A DNA stretch of 64,000 nucleotides, from positions 1,550,001 to 1,614,000 of the forward strand of contig NZ_CP051515.1 in assembly GCF_012689525.1 (NCBI RefSeq). Reading direction: 5' to 3'. Positions within the stretch are counted from its first letter, which is position 1, and each line of letters opens with the position of its first letter. Source of the stretch: Paraburkholderia aromaticivorans. GTDB taxonomy: Bacteria > Pseudomonadota > Gammaproteobacteria > Burkholderiales > Burkholderiaceae. The translations under genes and the position numbers were made by a program. Under the pieces are notes generated by a model, which was not told where the DNA came from, made no database searches, and saw only the letters and a list, made by a program, of their open reading frames with translations. Below, one piece after another: positions 53,180 through 62,684 of the stretch.

Positions 53180-55396
53180 ATGTCATCCCAGGCCAACTAC
53201 TCGACGCGCATCGCGGAAGGCACGCCTTTTCCGCTTGGCGCGACATGGAACGGAAGCGGTGTCAACTTCGCGCTCTTTTCGGCGCACGCCACCAAGGTCG
53301 AACTGTGTCTATTCGATGAAACCGGCGAAAACGAAATCGAACGCATCGAACTGCCGGAATATACCGACGAGGTGTGGCACGTGTTCGTGCCGAACCTCAA
53401 ACCGGGCGCGGTGTACGGCTATCGCGTGCACGGTCCGTATGAACCCGAGAAGGGCCATCGCTTCAATCCGAACAAGCTGCTGCTCGATCCGTATGCGAAA
53501 GCGCATATCGGCGAACTCAGGTGGGCGCCGGAAATCTTCGGTTACACGCTGGATTCCGAAGAGGGTGACTTGTCTTTCGACGAGCGCGACAGCGCGCCCT
53601 TCGTGCCCAAGTGCAAGGTGGTGGACGCTAATTTTTCGTGGAGTCATCCCGAACGCAACGCATTGCCGTGGGAGCGCGTGATTTTTTATGAAACCCATGT
53701 GCGCGGATTTACCAAACGGCATCCGGAAATACCGGAAAATCTGCGCGGCACCTTCGCCGGACTCGGGCAACAGGTCGTGCTCGACTACATCAGGAACCTC
53801 GGGGTGACGTCGGTCGAACTGATGCCTGTCCAGACCTTTGTTAACGACAGCTACCTGCTCGACAAGGGCCTCACCAACTACTGGGGCTACAACACCATCG
53901 GCTTCTTTGCAGCCGATCCGCGCTTCTTTGCGTCGTCGATCGATTCAGTGGGCGAGTTCAAGGAGATGGTGGACCGCTTTCACAACAACAATCTCGAAGT
54001 CATTCTCGACGTGGTCTACAACCACACCGCCGAAGGCAACGAGCGCGGCCCGACGATCTCGTTCAAAGGTATCGACAACGCGTCGTACTATCGGCTGATG
54101 CCCGACGAGCCGCGCTATTACATCAACGATACCGGCACCGGCAACACGCTGAATCTGTCGCATCCGCGCGTGCTGCAAATGGTGACCGACAGCCTGCGTT
54201 ACTGGGTGACGGAAATGAAGGTGGACGGTTTCCGTTTCGACCTCGCCACGATTCTCGGCCGTGAATTGCATGGCTTCGACGAAGGCGGCGGTTTCCTCGA
54301 CAGTTGCCGGCAGGACCCCGTGCTCTCGAGCGTGCGGTTGATTGCCGAGCCATGGGACTGCGGCCCCGGCGGCTATCAGGTCGGCGGCTTTCCGCCCGGC
54401 TGGGCCGAGTGGAACGATCGCTTCCGCGACACGGTGCGCGAATACTGGAAGGGTGACGAAGGCAAGGTGGCCGATCTCGCCACACGCCTTACCGGTTCGG
54501 GCGACCGGTTCAATCATCGCGGCCGCCGCCCGTGGGCCAGCGTGAATTTCATCGCCGCGCACGACGGCTTCACGCTCAACGATCTGGTCTCGTACAACGA
54601 CAAGCACAACGACGCCAACGGCGAGGACAACAAGGACGGCCACCCGGACAACAAGTCCTGGAACATGGGCGTGGAAGGTCCGACCGACGATCCGGAAATC
54701 CGTCAGCAGCGTGAGCGCCAGAAACGCAATCTGCTGGCCACGTTGCTGCTGTCGCAAGGCACGCCGATGATTCTCGCCGGCGACGAATTCGGCCGCACGC
54801 AGAAGGGCAACAACAACGCCTATTGCCAGGACAACGAGATCAGTTGGGTGGATTGGGAAGCCATCGACGACGACGGCCGCGCGCTCACTGAGTTCGTCAA
54901 GAATCTGACCACGTTGCGCCACCGTCTGCCGGTATTGCGGCGTGGCCGCTTTATCATCGGTGAATACAACGAGGCACTGGACGTGACCGACGCGCGCTGG
55001 CTCTCGCCGGACGGCACGGATCTCTCGCAGGAACAGTGGGACGATCCGTCGATGCGCTGCTTCGGCCTCGTGATCGACGGCCGCGCACAGGCGAGCGGTA
55101 TTCGCCGTCCGGCTTCGGACGCGACCTTGCTGCTGGTGCTGAATGCGCATCACGATGTCGTCAACTTCACGCTGCCCGACATTCCCGAGGGCGATCAGTG
55201 GACCTGCCTGCTCGATACCAACATGCCGGTACGCTCCGGGTTACCTCTGTTCAGCGCCGGCGACGCGTATCAGGTGACGGGGCGTTCCCTGCTGCTGTTC
55301 GCGCTCGACGCACCGAACCGCGCGACGCAGCGTGTATTCGACCGCCTCGAAGAGCAACTCACCACTGACGAAAGCGAACCCACCGCAGGAGCTTGA
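53180..55396 (+). CDS. glgX: Glycogen debranching enzyme GlgX, 738 aa
   Basis: An N-terminal CBM48 ([33 protein letters not shown]) leads into a GH13 barrel. Catalytic residues lie in [12 protein letters not shown] (Asp nucleophile), [19 protein letters not shown] (Glu acid) and [21 protein letters not shown] (Asp). Length is normal for bacterial isoamylase-type GlgX, which removes short branches from limit dextrin. AGGAACC precedes ATG 53180. GGTCCGGAACTTGC at 53038-53051 has sigma-54 spacing but a non-canonical -24. GlgA is 26 kb away on the other strand. Confidence 0.95.
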   Translation: MSSQANYSTRIAEGTPFPLGATWNGSGVNFALFSAHATKVELCLFDETGENEIERIELPEYTDEVWHVFVPNLKPGAVYGYRVHGPYEPEKGHRFNPNKLLLDPYAKAHIGELRWAPEIFGYTLDSEEGDLSFDERDSAPFVPKCKVVDANFSWSHPERNALPWERVIFYETHVRGFTKRHPEIPENLRGTFAGLGQQVVLDYIRNLGVTSVELMPVQTFVNDSYLLDKGLTNYWGYNTIGFFAADPRFFASSIDSVGEFKEMVDRFHNNNLEVILDVVYNHTAEGNERGPTISFKGIDNASYYRLMPDEPRYYINDTGTGNTLNLSHPRVLQMVTDSLRYWVTEMKVDGFRFDLATILGRELHGFDEGGGFLDSCRQDPVLSSVRLIAEPWDCGPGGYQVGGFPPGWAEWNDRFRDTVREYWKGDEGKVADLATRLTGSGDRFNHRGRRPWASVNFIAAHDGFTLNDLVSYNDKHNDANGEDNKDGHPDNKSWNMGVEGPTDDPEIRQQRERQKRNLLATLLLSQGTPMILAGDEFGRTQKGNNNAYCQDNEISWVDWEAIDDDGRALTEFVKNLTTLRHRLPVLRRGRFIIGEYNEALDVTDARWLSPDGTDLSQEQWDDPSMRCFGLVIDGRAQASGIRRPASDATLLLVLNAHHDVVNFTLPDIPEGDQWTCLLDTNMPVRSGLPLFSAGDAYQVTGRSLLLFALDAPNRATQRVFDRLEEQLTTDESEPTAGA

Positions 55397-55435
55397 CGGA
55401 CCAAGGCGTAAAACGCTGTCGAGCCCGCGTTGCCG

Positions 55436-55449
55436 GGTATAGCGCTTGC
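55436..55449 (+). promoter_or_regulatory. Strict sigma-54 element (GGTATAGCGCTTGC)
   Basis: GG and GC are spaced by ten bases with TTGC at -12. The same 15-mer GGTATAGCGCTTGCT recurs at 62671-62685. The transcript should start near 55461, just before a long stem-loop, and run into the DUF2934 gene. Confidence 0.7.
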
Positions 55450-55463
55450 TCGATTGCTAGGGA

Positions 55464-55503
55464 CTGCGCGTAAGCCGCTGTTTTTGCAGCGGCTTGCACG
55501 CAG
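55464..55503 (+). other. 40-base stem-loop at the predicted 5' end of the sigma-54 transcript
   Basis: The 17 bases at 55464-55480 (CTGCGCGTAAGCCGCTG) pair with 55487-55503 with one mismatch and one G-T, loop TTTTTG. No T-run follows, so it is not an ordinary terminator. It begins about three bases after the predicted sigma-54 transcript start and could protect or regulate the 5' end. Confidence 0.55.
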
Positions 55504-55547
55504 CGCAGCCGATATCGGCCCACGCCAGGTTCAACCGAGGTGATCAA

Positions 55548-55727
55548 ATGGAACAGGAACAAGCCTCTCAAGAGGAACAGATTCGCATGCGCGCTTATTA
55601 CTTGTGGGAGCAGGCCGACGATCCCAAGGGCACGCCCGACGAGTATTGGGATCAGGCACGCGTCGAGATAGAGAAGGAAGCGCCGCCGGTAGAAAGTGGA
55701 CCAGTCTCTGGCGAGCCTTTGAAGTAA
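55548..55727 (+). CDS. DUF2934 small protein, 59 aa
   Basis: EQIRMRAYYLWEQADDPKGTPDEYWDQARVEIEKE is the DUF2934 pattern, short acidic helical proteins widespread in Burkholderia and rhizobia. CGAGG precedes ATG 55548. It is expressed from the strict sigma-54 site at 55436 by inference, and the AI-2E permease gene follows 53 bases later. Confidence 0.85.
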   Translation: MEQEQASQEEQIRMRAYYLWEQADDPKGTPDEYWDQARVEIEKEAPPVESGPVSGEPLK

Positions 55728-55780
55728 GTTGGCTATCGCACAAAAACGGAAACCGAACGGAACCGGACAGATTGCGCCAA

Positions 55781-57811
55781 ATGAAGGACATACCCGAACC
55801 GCGCGGTGTGAGGCCGGCCGCCCGCATTCAAGCTCCCGCCACGGCCTTTGGCCTCGACAACCTGATCGCGCTTGCGGTGGGCGTCACGGTGGTCGCTTGC
55901 CTCTACTTCGCGAGCGCCGTGCTGATTCCGATGACGCTCGCCATCCTGCTCAGCTTCCTTGTCGCGCCGCTCGCCAATGCGTTGATGCGTTTGCGGCTCG
56001 GCCATGTGGCGTCGGTGTTCGCCGCAGTGGTGATCTCGGTATCGGTGATCGTCATGCTCGGCGCAGTGATCGCCACGCAACTGTCCGATCTCGCGGCCGG
56101 CATGCCACGTTATCAGGCGACCATCGAACAGAAGATGGAAACGGCGCACAGCCTGACCATCGGCAAACTGGACCGCTTTGCCAGCGCGGCTGGCCAGGCG
56201 CTGCAACGCGCGACGGTCGAGCCGCCGCCTGCGCCGCAGCCTGGCCCGGCGTCCCGTGGCAATGCGCATTCGACACCCAGTGCCCCTGCCGCCGTGCCCG
56301 TCGAAGTGCGCGAGCCGGTGCCGACGCCGTTCGAACTCGCGAGGCGCGTGTTGTCGCCTGCTATCAGTCCGCTCGAAACGGCGTTTATCGTTTTCGTCGT
56401 GATGGTGGTGATCCTGCTGCAACGCGACGACTTACGCGACCGTGCAATCCGTCTGTTCGGCTCGCGCGACCTGCACCGCACGACCACGGTGATGGACGAA
56501 GCCGCGCGACGTTTGAGTCGTTACTTCGTTTCGCAACTCGGCCTAAATGCGGGCGTCGGCGTGATAATCGGCACGGGGCTTTTCATGATCGGTGTGCCGA
56601 GTCCGATTCTGTGGGGCATTCTCGCGGCGCTGCTGCGACTCGTGCCTTACGTCGGCATCTGGATCTCGGCGACGCTGGCCACCGCGCTCGCCGCCGCCGT
56701 GAGTCCCGGCTGGGCGATGGCGATCTGGTCGCTGGCGCTGTTCGTCACCGTGGAAGTGCTGGTGGGGCAGATCGTCGAGCCGCTGCTGTATGGACGCAGC
56801 ACGGGGCTCTCGCCGTTTTCGGTGGTGGTGGCCGCGATTTTCTGGAGCTGGATCTGGGGGCCGATAGGACTGATTCTGTCGACGCCGTTGACGCTTTGCC
56901 TGCTCGTGCTCGGCCGGCATGTGCGGCGCCTCGAATTTCTCGATGTGCTGCTGGGCGACCAGCCGGCGCTGACGCCCATCGAAAACTTTTATCAGCGTGC
57001 GTTAGCAGGCGACCCGGACGAAGCGATCGAGCAAGCGGAACTCCTGCTGCGCGAGCGCTCGTTGTCGTCCTACTACGACGAGGTCGCGATCAAGGGCTTG
57101 CAACTCGCGGCCAACGACGTCGTGCGCGGCAGTGTCACGGCGGCGCAACTTGCTCGCATCGAGGCGACGACGAACGACCTCGTGGACGGCCTCGACGGTT
57201 ACGAGGACCGCGAACCAGCGACGTCCGCCGCAGCCGAAAACTGGAGTGCGGCAGGGCCGTTGGCGCCTTCTGCTTCTGACGCCTCCAATGGTGCACAAAC
57301 TGTAGCAGCGAATCCACGGCCCGTTACTCCAGCCAATGTGGGAGAAGAACGTGCAGCGAACCAGTCGCCGCTAGCGGCGAGCAGCCGCGTGTTGTGCATT
57401 CCCGGACGCGGCCCGCTCGACGCATTAGCGACAACGATCCTGTTGCAGTTGCTCGGTAAGCACGGGTTCACGTCACGTGCGTTGCCGCATGAGGCCGCAT
57501 CGCGCGCGTCGATCGACCAGCTGGACGCCGACGATGTCGGCATTGTCTGTATTCTCTACTTGCAGATCGACGGCATTCCGTCGCATTTGCGCTATCTGGT
57601 CAGGCGCATTCGTGCACGATTGCCGAAGGTGTCGATCGTGGTCGGCTTGTGGGCGGCGGAGGATACGGAGAAGTGGAGTGCGGATCTGCAAAGCGCGATG
57701 GGGGCGGAGTGCTATGCGAGCACGCTGCAGGAAATTCTCGCAGCTTGCCGGCGTGTCGAGACGGCGAGAACCGAGACCGTGGAAGAACTACCCATCTTGG
57801 TCAACGGTTAA
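55781..57811 (+). CDS. AI-2E-family (PerM-like) transporter with large cytoplasmic C-terminal domain, 676 aa
   Basis: ATG 55781 gives a short head and then the permease core: LIALAVGVTVVACLYFASAVLIPMTLAILLSFLVAPLANAL, a soluble insert (about 100-200) rich in Pro/Ala, and LGLNAGVGVIIGTGLFMIGVPSPILWGILAALLRLVPYVGIWI, the family signature. After the last span (about 385) come 290 cytoplasmic residues: a helical part (YYDEVAIKGLQLAANDV), a low-complexity linker, and a Rossmann-like end (RVLCIPGRGPLDALATTILLQLLGKHGF, VGIVCILYLQIDG). This tail is not part of standard PerM. Substrate unknown. Confidence 0.85.
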   Translation: MKDIPEPRGVRPAARIQAPATAFGLDNLIALAVGVTVVACLYFASAVLIPMTLAILLSFLVAPLANALMRLRLGHVASVFAAVVISVSVIVMLGAVIATQLSDLAAGMPRYQATIEQKMETAHSLTIGKLDRFASAAGQALQRATVEPPPAPQPGPASRGNAHSTPSAPAAVPVEVREPVPTPFELARRVLSPAISPLETAFIVFVVMVVILLQRDDLRDRAIRLFGSRDLHRTTTVMDEAARRLSRYFVSQLGLNAGVGVIIGTGLFMIGVPSPILWGILAALLRLVPYVGIWISATLATALAAAVSPGWAMAIWSLALFVTVEVLVGQIVEPLLYGRSTGLSPFSVVVAAIFWSWIWGPIGLILSTPLTLCLLVLGRHVRRLEFLDVLLGDQPALTPIENFYQRALAGDPDEAIEQAELLLRERSLSSYYDEVAIKGLQLAANDVVRGSVTAAQLARIEATTNDLVDGLDGYEDREPATSAAAENWSAAGPLAPSASDASNGAQTVAANPRPVTPANVGEERAANQSPLAASSRVLCIPGRGPLDALATTILLQLLGKHGFTSRALPHEAASRASIDQLDADDVGIVCILYLQIDGIPSHLRYLVRRIRARLPKVSIVVGLWAAEDTEKWSADLQSAMGAECYASTLQEILAACRRVETARTETVEELPILVNG

Positions 57812-57917
57812 GTCGCCGCGTTTCCACTGAAAGTCGTCCTCTTTGTTCGGCGACGCCTTTGCGCCGCAAATACCAGCGCGCCTGATCGGTGCGATACATC
57901 ACGAGAAAACAGTAGAA

Positions 57918-57950
57918 AAACCGCCCGCCGGCAGCGCGGCCGGGCGGTTT
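57918..57950. terminator. Bidirectional terminator
   Basis: AAACCGCCCG (57918-57927) pairs perfectly with CGGGCGGTTT (57941-57950) with further GC pairing inside, flanked by A- and T-runs. It lies between the AI-2E gene and the convergent 60-aa gene and can serve both. Confidence 0.85.
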
Positions 57951-57968
57951 ACCTCCACTTAGCGCGGC

Positions 57969-58151
57969 CTAGTGCCCAGCGGGTTTTTTGGCGGCCGACT
58001 TGTCTTTCGAAGCGGCATCCTTGTCGGGGACGATCTTCGTGGTGCCGCCCGTCGAAGGCGGATCGCTCGCGGGAAAGCTGTCTTCGACCTGCTTGTCGAT
58101 CTGCTTTTCGCTCTTGTTCGAGTGCGGGTGCTTTTCCTTGTGTTCTGTCAT
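57969..58151 (-). CDS. Small Lys-rich disordered protein with SFPASDPPS motif, 60 aa
   Basis: GAAGGAG before ATG 58151 decides the start. The sequence MTEHKEKHPHSNKSEKQIDKQ continues with VEDSFPASDPPSTGG, a motif I know from many short stress-type proteins of alpha- and beta-proteobacteria, then a Lys/Ala-rich tail. Disordered; function unknown. It starts 31 bases after the Rieske-FAD gene and is likely in that operon. Confidence 0.7.
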   Translation of the reverse strand: MTEHKEKHPHSNKSEKQIDKQVEDSFPASDPPSTGGTTKIVPDKDAASKDKSAAKKPAGH

Positions 58152-58182
58152 GGCGTTTTCTCCTTCAGGGGTTACGAGGTGT

Positions 58183-59748
58183 TCATTGGGTGACGCACGA
58201 TGCGCCGCCGATGATTGCCATTGCATCCGCACGCGACATGCCACATCTCATCGCATCGATCAACCGCGCGGTCTGCGCTTCGCGTTCGCAGGCGAGCACA
58301 GCGACCACCTTGTCGTTCTTCACGTACAGCGAGACAAATTGCTGGCGATCGAGGTCGCCATCGGTCACGATCTCGTCCCACTCGCTGGCATGGCCGAGAT
58401 ATTCGAAGTTCTTGCCGAAGTGATAGGTCCAGAAATAGGGCACGCCGACGTAGCGATGACGCGCGCCGCACATGTTTTGCGCGGCAATGCGCGCATGCTG
58501 CTGCGCGACGCGCCAATGTTCGATGCGCACCGGTTCCTGATCTTCATGCAACGGAAACACGGCGATATCGCCTGCCGCGTAGAGACCGCACGCAGCCTGC
58601 ATGCCCGCGTTGACGAGCACGCCGCCGTCTTTTTGCAGCGGCAGGCCTTCGATAAAACCCGTGGCAGGCGTAACGCCCGTGCCTAACAGCACGATGTCGG
58701 CGGAGACATGCTCGCCGTTTTCGAGCATCACCTGATGCACGTTGCCTTCTTCGCCTTCGAGCGAAGTGACCTTCGCTTCAAGCCGGAACACCACGCCATT
58801 GCTCTCGTGAAGCGCGCGGAACATTGCGCCCGCGCGCTCGCCGAACTGCCTGGCGAACGGCACTTTCTCCGGCGAAATGACGGTCACTTGCGTGCCGCGT
58901 TTGCGCAGCGCGGAAGCCGTTTCCAGTCCGATGAAGCTGCTGCCGAGAATGGCGACCTGGATCTGCCTGACGTCGTCACCGATGGCGTCGACGAGCGCGG
59001 CGGCATCGTCGAGACTGCGCAGCACGTGTACGCCGCCAAGTTCCACGCCGGGAATGGGGGGCAACTTCGGCACACTGCCGGTGGCGAGCAAGGCGGTGTC
59101 GTAAGTCAGTTCGCCACCGCTTTCGAAATGAATCGTGCGGCTGGGCACATCGAGCCGCGCAACCTTCCCGACAATCCGTTCGACGTCGTGCCGCTCGAGC
59201 CAGTCCGGCGCGAGTAGCGGCGGTACGTCGCCGGGTGCCATTTCGCCGGACGGGACGAATTTACTCAGCGACGTGCGATCGTAGGGCGCATGCGGTTCAT
59301 CGCCGATGAGCGTGATACGGCCGCCAAAGTCACACTCGCGCAGGGCCGCGCAAGCGGCTGCGCCTGCCGCGCCCGCGCCGATCACTACGTAGTGCGGTTC
59401 CTTCGCGCTGGCATTGCGCGCCGGCTGGGGGATTTTTTCTGGCGTGACCATGACGTCGTCGCCGGTCACGACCACGGGATAGCGATCGAGCGCGACCAGC
59501 GCGGGCGGTTCGATCACGTTGCCGGTGGCGACGTCGAACGTCCCCTTGTGCCACGGGCAGATGATCCGGCCGTGGCAGAGCGCGCCTTCTTCGAGTGGCG
59601 CGCCAGCGTGCGGGCAATCGGCGGAATAGGCGCGCACGGTATCGCCGTCGCGCACCAGCAGAATCTTTTCGTCGTTCACCACGACACGTTCAGCGCGGTC
59701 GGTTCGCAGTTGCGAGAGCTGAGCGACGCATCGGGCAGTCGTGGGCAT
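58183..59748 (-). CDS. Rieske-domain FAD-dependent pyridine nucleotide reductase (AIFM3/BenD-ferredoxin reductase-like), 521 aa
   Basis: GAGGAA six bases upstream decides ATG 59748. Residues about 5-105 are a Rieske [2Fe-2S] domain: CPHAGAPLEEG and CPWHKGTFD (C-x-H, C-x2-H). Then follows a ferredoxin-reductase-type flavoprotein: VIGAGAAGAAACAALRE, ALLATGSVPKLPP, VAILGSSFIGLETASALRKRGTQVTV (NAD site) and LYAAGDIAVFP. The fusion resembles eukaryotic AIFM3. The electron partner is unknown. A strict sigma-54 site is at 59866-59879. The 60-aa SFPASDPPS gene follows. Confidence 0.9.
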   Translation of the reverse strand: MPTTARCVAQLSQLRTDRAERVVVNDEKILLVRDGDTVRAYSADCPHAGAPLEEGALCHGRIICPWHKGTFDVATGNVIEPPALVALDRYPVVVTGDDVMVTPEKIPQPARNASAKEPHYVVIGAGAAGAAACAALRECDFGGRITLIGDEPHAPYDRTSLSKFVPSGEMAPGDVPPLLAPDWLERHDVERIVGKVARLDVPSRTIHFESGGELTYDTALLATGSVPKLPPIPGVELGGVHVLRSLDDAAALVDAIGDDVRQIQVAILGSSFIGLETASALRKRGTQVTVISPEKVPFARQFGERAGAMFRALHESNGVVFRLEAKVTSLEGEEGNVHQVMLENGEHVSADIVLLGTGVTPATGFIEGLPLQKDGGVLVNAGMQAACGLYAAGDIAVFPLHEDQEPVRIEHWRVAQQHARIAAQNMCGARHRYVGVPYFWTYHFGKNFEYLGHASEWDEIVTDGDLDRQQFVSLYVKNDKVVAVLACEREAQTARLIDAMRCGMSRADAMAIIGGASCVTQ

Positions 59749-59865
59749 GGCCGGTTCCTCGCGGACGGTTGAATGAGCAAATAGCGGCGCAGGCGGCGCG
59801 ACGCGACGCGCATCATCACGCCGCGCTGCAGCACGCCTTTCAGTTCGCCGAACTACAATCATTCA

Positions 59866-59879
59866 GCAATCCATGTGCC
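59866..59879 (-). promoter_or_regulatory. Strict sigma-54 -24/-12 promoter element
   Basis: On the minus strand: GGGCACATGGATTGCT, GG and GC ten bases apart. It would drive the Rieske-FAD reductase and the 60-aa gene with a leader of about 106 bases. Confidence 0.65.
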
Positions 59880-60028
59880 CACGCGCGTACACCGGTACAA
59901 GCGCGGATTCCTCGCCCGTCGCACTATGGAGAACGGTGGAAGTGCGGTAAATTCCGGAAAAGGAAATAGCGCACGAACATGCGACGAGCATGCCGTGCCA
60001 GCGCGTTCCTGACCTGTGTTGACCTTTC

Positions 60029-62197
60029 ATGGAGATCCTGACCGTGCAGCGTGCAGAACGTGCCGCAGTCGATTTCCCCATGCCGACGCGCAACTTCGCG
60101 GCGACACGGCGCATGCTTCTGATCGTCCTCGCCGTGTCGATTGTGTTTCCTCTGATCTGCCTCGCGGGCTACGGCTACTTCGATTACCAGCGCCGGATCG
60201 CCGATTCGAACGACATGATCGACCGGCTCGCGCGCGTCGCCGAGGAACAGGCGGTCAAGGTGCTGGACCTGAACCAGCAGATGTCCTCGCGCATCGTGGA
60301 ACTGCTCGGCAATGACGACGACGCGCAGATCCGCGCGCGCGAAGCGATGTTGCACGATCGTCTGCGTGGAATCGGCGGCGACTTTCCGCAGGTCGTGTCC
60401 ATCTATCTGCTCGGCGCGAAAGGCGACCTGCTGGTGTCGAGCCGCACTTTTCCGGCGCCCGTCATGTCGATCGCCCAGCGCGAAGACTTCACGGGCGCGA
60501 GAGCGATGCGCCCGCAACCGTATTTTTCGCTACCGATGTTCGGCCCAGTCTCGCAAACCGATGTGTTCACTACCGCGACGGGCCGATCGGGTGCCGACGG
60601 TCAGTTCCTCGGCGTGGTCTCGGTGGCGCTGCGCAACGAGTACTTCTCGCGCTTCTATCGTGAGCTGACCCACGGCGATGCGTCGCTGGCGCTGGGTCTG
60701 TATCGCCAGGACGGCAACCTGCTGGTGCGCTATCCGCCGTGGCCGGCGGGCTCGAAGCCCAGCCCGCGAAGCAAATTCACGCAGGCCTTGCGCGACAAAC
60801 AACTGTCCGGCCACGTCCGTCTAAATTCGACGGTGGATGGCGTGGAGCGTCTGCTGGCGTTTCGCCGCGTCGGCGACTATCCGCTCTATGTGATGAGCGC
60901 CTACGCGACTTCGTCGATCGGTGAAGCATGGCGGCAGCACTTCATCATGATCGCGGCGCTGACGGCGGTGCCCTGCATCGCCATCTGGCTGCTGGTGTTC
61001 TACTCGCTGCGTCAACTGGAAGGCGAGCGCCGCGCGTGGGAACGCTGGCAGGGCGAAGTGGCGATGCGTCTGTCAGCCGAAGCGTCGAGCCGGCAACTGC
61101 AGCGCATGGGCGCACTCGGCAATCTCGTCGCCAACGTCGCGCATGATTTCAACAATCTGCTGATGGTGGTTTCCGCCAACACGGAGCTCGCGCGGCTCAA
61201 GCGCTTCAACAACGTCGAGAAAGAAGTGCTCGCGGTGGAGCGCGCCACCGCTAGCGCCGAATCGCTCACGCGCCGCCTTCTGAGCGTGGCGCGCAAGCAG
61301 CCGCTCAAACAGCAGCCGCTCGAGCTTGCCACGTGGCTGCCCGCCGCCGCGCCACTGATCGACGCCACGCTCGGCGACACCGTCGAACTCGCGTTGAACA
61401 TGGTCGATAACGTCTGGCAGGTGTTGACCGATCCGACCGACCTCGAATTCGCGATCATGAACCTGGCCGTCAACGCGCGCGACGCGATGCCGCGCGGCGG
61501 ACGCTTTGTGATTCGCTGCCAGAACAACCGGCTGGTCGCCAGCGATACCTTGCTGCCCGATGGCGAATACGTGCTGATTGCCTGTTCCGACGATGGCGAG
61601 GGCATGCCCGAAGCCGTCGTGCGGCGTGCCTTCGAGCCGCTTTTCACCACCAAGCTGCGCGGTTCGGGCACCGGCCTCGGCCTTGCACAGGTGCTCTCGA
61701 TGTGCGAACAGGCGGGCGGCACGGCGAAGATCGACAGCGTGCCGGGCAGCGGTACGACGGTGAGGCTGTATCTGCCGCGATATCGCGAACGGCGGAAGAC
61801 GTCGGCGGTGCAAGCCGAGACAGTGCAAGCGCCGGTTCCTGCGCCGAGCGGGGTCGTGCTACTGGTCGAGGACAACGAAGATGTCGCAGCGGGCGTGGCG
61901 GCAGTGCTGGAAACTTTCGGCTGCGAGGTGCGCCACGAGTCAACCGCCGACCAGGCGCTCGACGTCCTCACGGGCGGCGCGCGCTTCGAACTCGTGCTGT
62001 CCGACATCCAGATGCCGGGCAAGCTCAACGGCATCGACCTCGCGGAGAAGGTGCGCAGCGCGTGGCCGTCGCAGAAGATCGCCTTGATGACCGGCTACGC
62101 CGACGAACTCGAACGCGCGCGTCGGCTGGGCGTGGCGATCCTCGCCAAGCCGTTCAATATCGACGAGTTGCACGCTCTGGTGGTATGCGAGCCGTAA
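60029..62197 (+). CDS. Membrane hybrid histidine kinase with dCache-like sensor, 722 aa
   Basis: Spans at about 29-51 and 303-327 enclose a 250-residue periplasmic domain of the double-Cache type (VVSIYLLGAKGDLLVSSRTFPAP; ALGLYRQDGNLLVRYPP). The kinase core has His372 in NVAHDFNNLL, characteristic of the HisKA class near NtrB-like/hybrid kinases, HATPase (NLAVNARDAMPRGG; GSGTGLGLAQVLSM) and a receiver about 618-722 (LLVEDNEDVAAGVA, LVLSDIQMPG, LAKPFN). GGAGATCC overlaps the start region; ATG 60029 is tentative. Ligand and downstream regulator are unknown. It is divergent from the Rieske-FAD operon. Confidence 0.9.
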   Translation: MEILTVQRAERAAVDFPMPTRNFAATRRMLLIVLAVSIVFPLICLAGYGYFDYQRRIADSNDMIDRLARVAEEQAVKVLDLNQQMSSRIVELLGNDDDAQIRAREAMLHDRLRGIGGDFPQVVSIYLLGAKGDLLVSSRTFPAPVMSIAQREDFTGARAMRPQPYFSLPMFGPVSQTDVFTTATGRSGADGQFLGVVSVALRNEYFSRFYRELTHGDASLALGLYRQDGNLLVRYPPWPAGSKPSPRSKFTQALRDKQLSGHVRLNSTVDGVERLLAFRRVGDYPLYVMSAYATSSIGEAWRQHFIMIAALTAVPCIAIWLLVFYSLRQLEGERRAWERWQGEVAMRLSAEASSRQLQRMGALGNLVANVAHDFNNLLMVVSANTELARLKRFNNVEKEVLAVERATASAESLTRRLLSVARKQPLKQQPLELATWLPAAAPLIDATLGDTVELALNMVDNVWQVLTDPTDLEFAIMNLAVNARDAMPRGGRFVIRCQNNRLVASDTLLPDGEYVLIACSDDGEGMPEAVVRRAFEPLFTTKLRGSGTGLGLAQVLSMCEQAGGTAKIDSVPGSGTTVRLYLPRYRERRKTSAVQAETVQAPVPAPSGVVLLVEDNEDVAAGVAAVLETFGCEVRHESTADQALDVLTGGARFELVLSDIQMPGKLNGIDLAEKVRSAWPSQKIALMTGYADELERARRLGVAILAKPFNIDELHALVVCEP

Positions 62198-62251
62198 AGC
62201 TGGCCCAGTGCGGCACACGGTCTTGCATGTTCGAAGTATTTCATGACTCGC

Positions 62252-62265
62252 GGCACACCCCTTGC
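62252..62265 (+). promoter_or_regulatory. Strict sigma-54 -24/-12 promoter element
   Basis: CGGCACACCCCTTGCT has canonical GG-ten bases-GC spacing and the best -24 of the set. A small inverted repeat, CCCTTG (62259-62264) and CAAGGG (62271-62276), overlaps the -12 element and could be bound by a regulator. The predicted start is about 65 bases before ATG 62341. Confidence 0.75.
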
Positions 62266-62340
62266 TGAAACAAGGGCGAGGTAGGCGTATCTGGCTGAAC
62301 CGGCTGGCGCAACCCGCTTCTTTTCGCACAGGAGAAAGTC

Positions 62341-62637
62341 ATGAACTTCAGAAACAAGACTCGCAGTGCAGTCCTCATCTCGGCCTTGCTCGCCGCTTCC
62401 TCGATCGCGATGGCGCAAGGCAGCGGGGGCGGCGGGGGCGGTCCGGCCGGCAACGATCCGAATGGCGGCACCGATGCCGGCGCGACCCGCGAGGGCGGCG
62501 ACATGCAGGCATCCGGTGCGATGGCGCATTCGAAGTCAACGAAAAAGCATCACATGAAGTCGTCGAAGACGAAGCCGGCAGCCGATTCGACCAATATGCC
62601 GGGCGCCGATGCGAGCAGCGGTACGAAGGGGCAGTGA
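62341..62637 (+). CDS. Small secreted low-complexity protein, 98 aa
   Basis: AGGAGAAAGTC precedes ATG 62341. A signal peptide (MNFRNKTRSAVLISALLAASSIAMA) is followed by a Gly-rich run and a Lys/His/Ser-rich region (KSTKKHHMKSSKTK), so the mature protein is disordered and periplasmic. No family recognised. Driven by the strict sigma-54 site at 62252 by inference. Confidence 0.65.
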   Translation: MNFRNKTRSAVLISALLAASSIAMAQGSGGGGGGPAGNDPNGGTDAGATREGGDMQASGAMAHSKSTKKHHMKSSKTKPAADSTNMPGADASSGTKGQ

Positions 62638-62670
62638 CGCAGCCGTCGCCCGCATTGCATGCCATTCACA

Positions 62671-62684
62671 GGTATAGCGCTTGC
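62671..62684 (+). promoter_or_regulatory. Strict sigma-54 element, identical to that at 55436
   Basis: GGTATAGCGCTTGCT repeats the 15-mer at 55436-55450 exactly. GG and GC are ten bases apart. It precedes the HSL-type hydrolase (ATG 62773) by 88 bases. Confidence 0.7.

Noticed and set aside
53945..55153. 402-codon frame antisense to glgX
   Set aside because: Shadow frame; glgX catalytic motifs are unambiguous.
55464..55503. Stem-loop as ordinary glgX terminator
   Set aside because: There is no T-run after the stem and it follows a strict sigma-54 element at transcript-start distance; kept as a separate structural feature.
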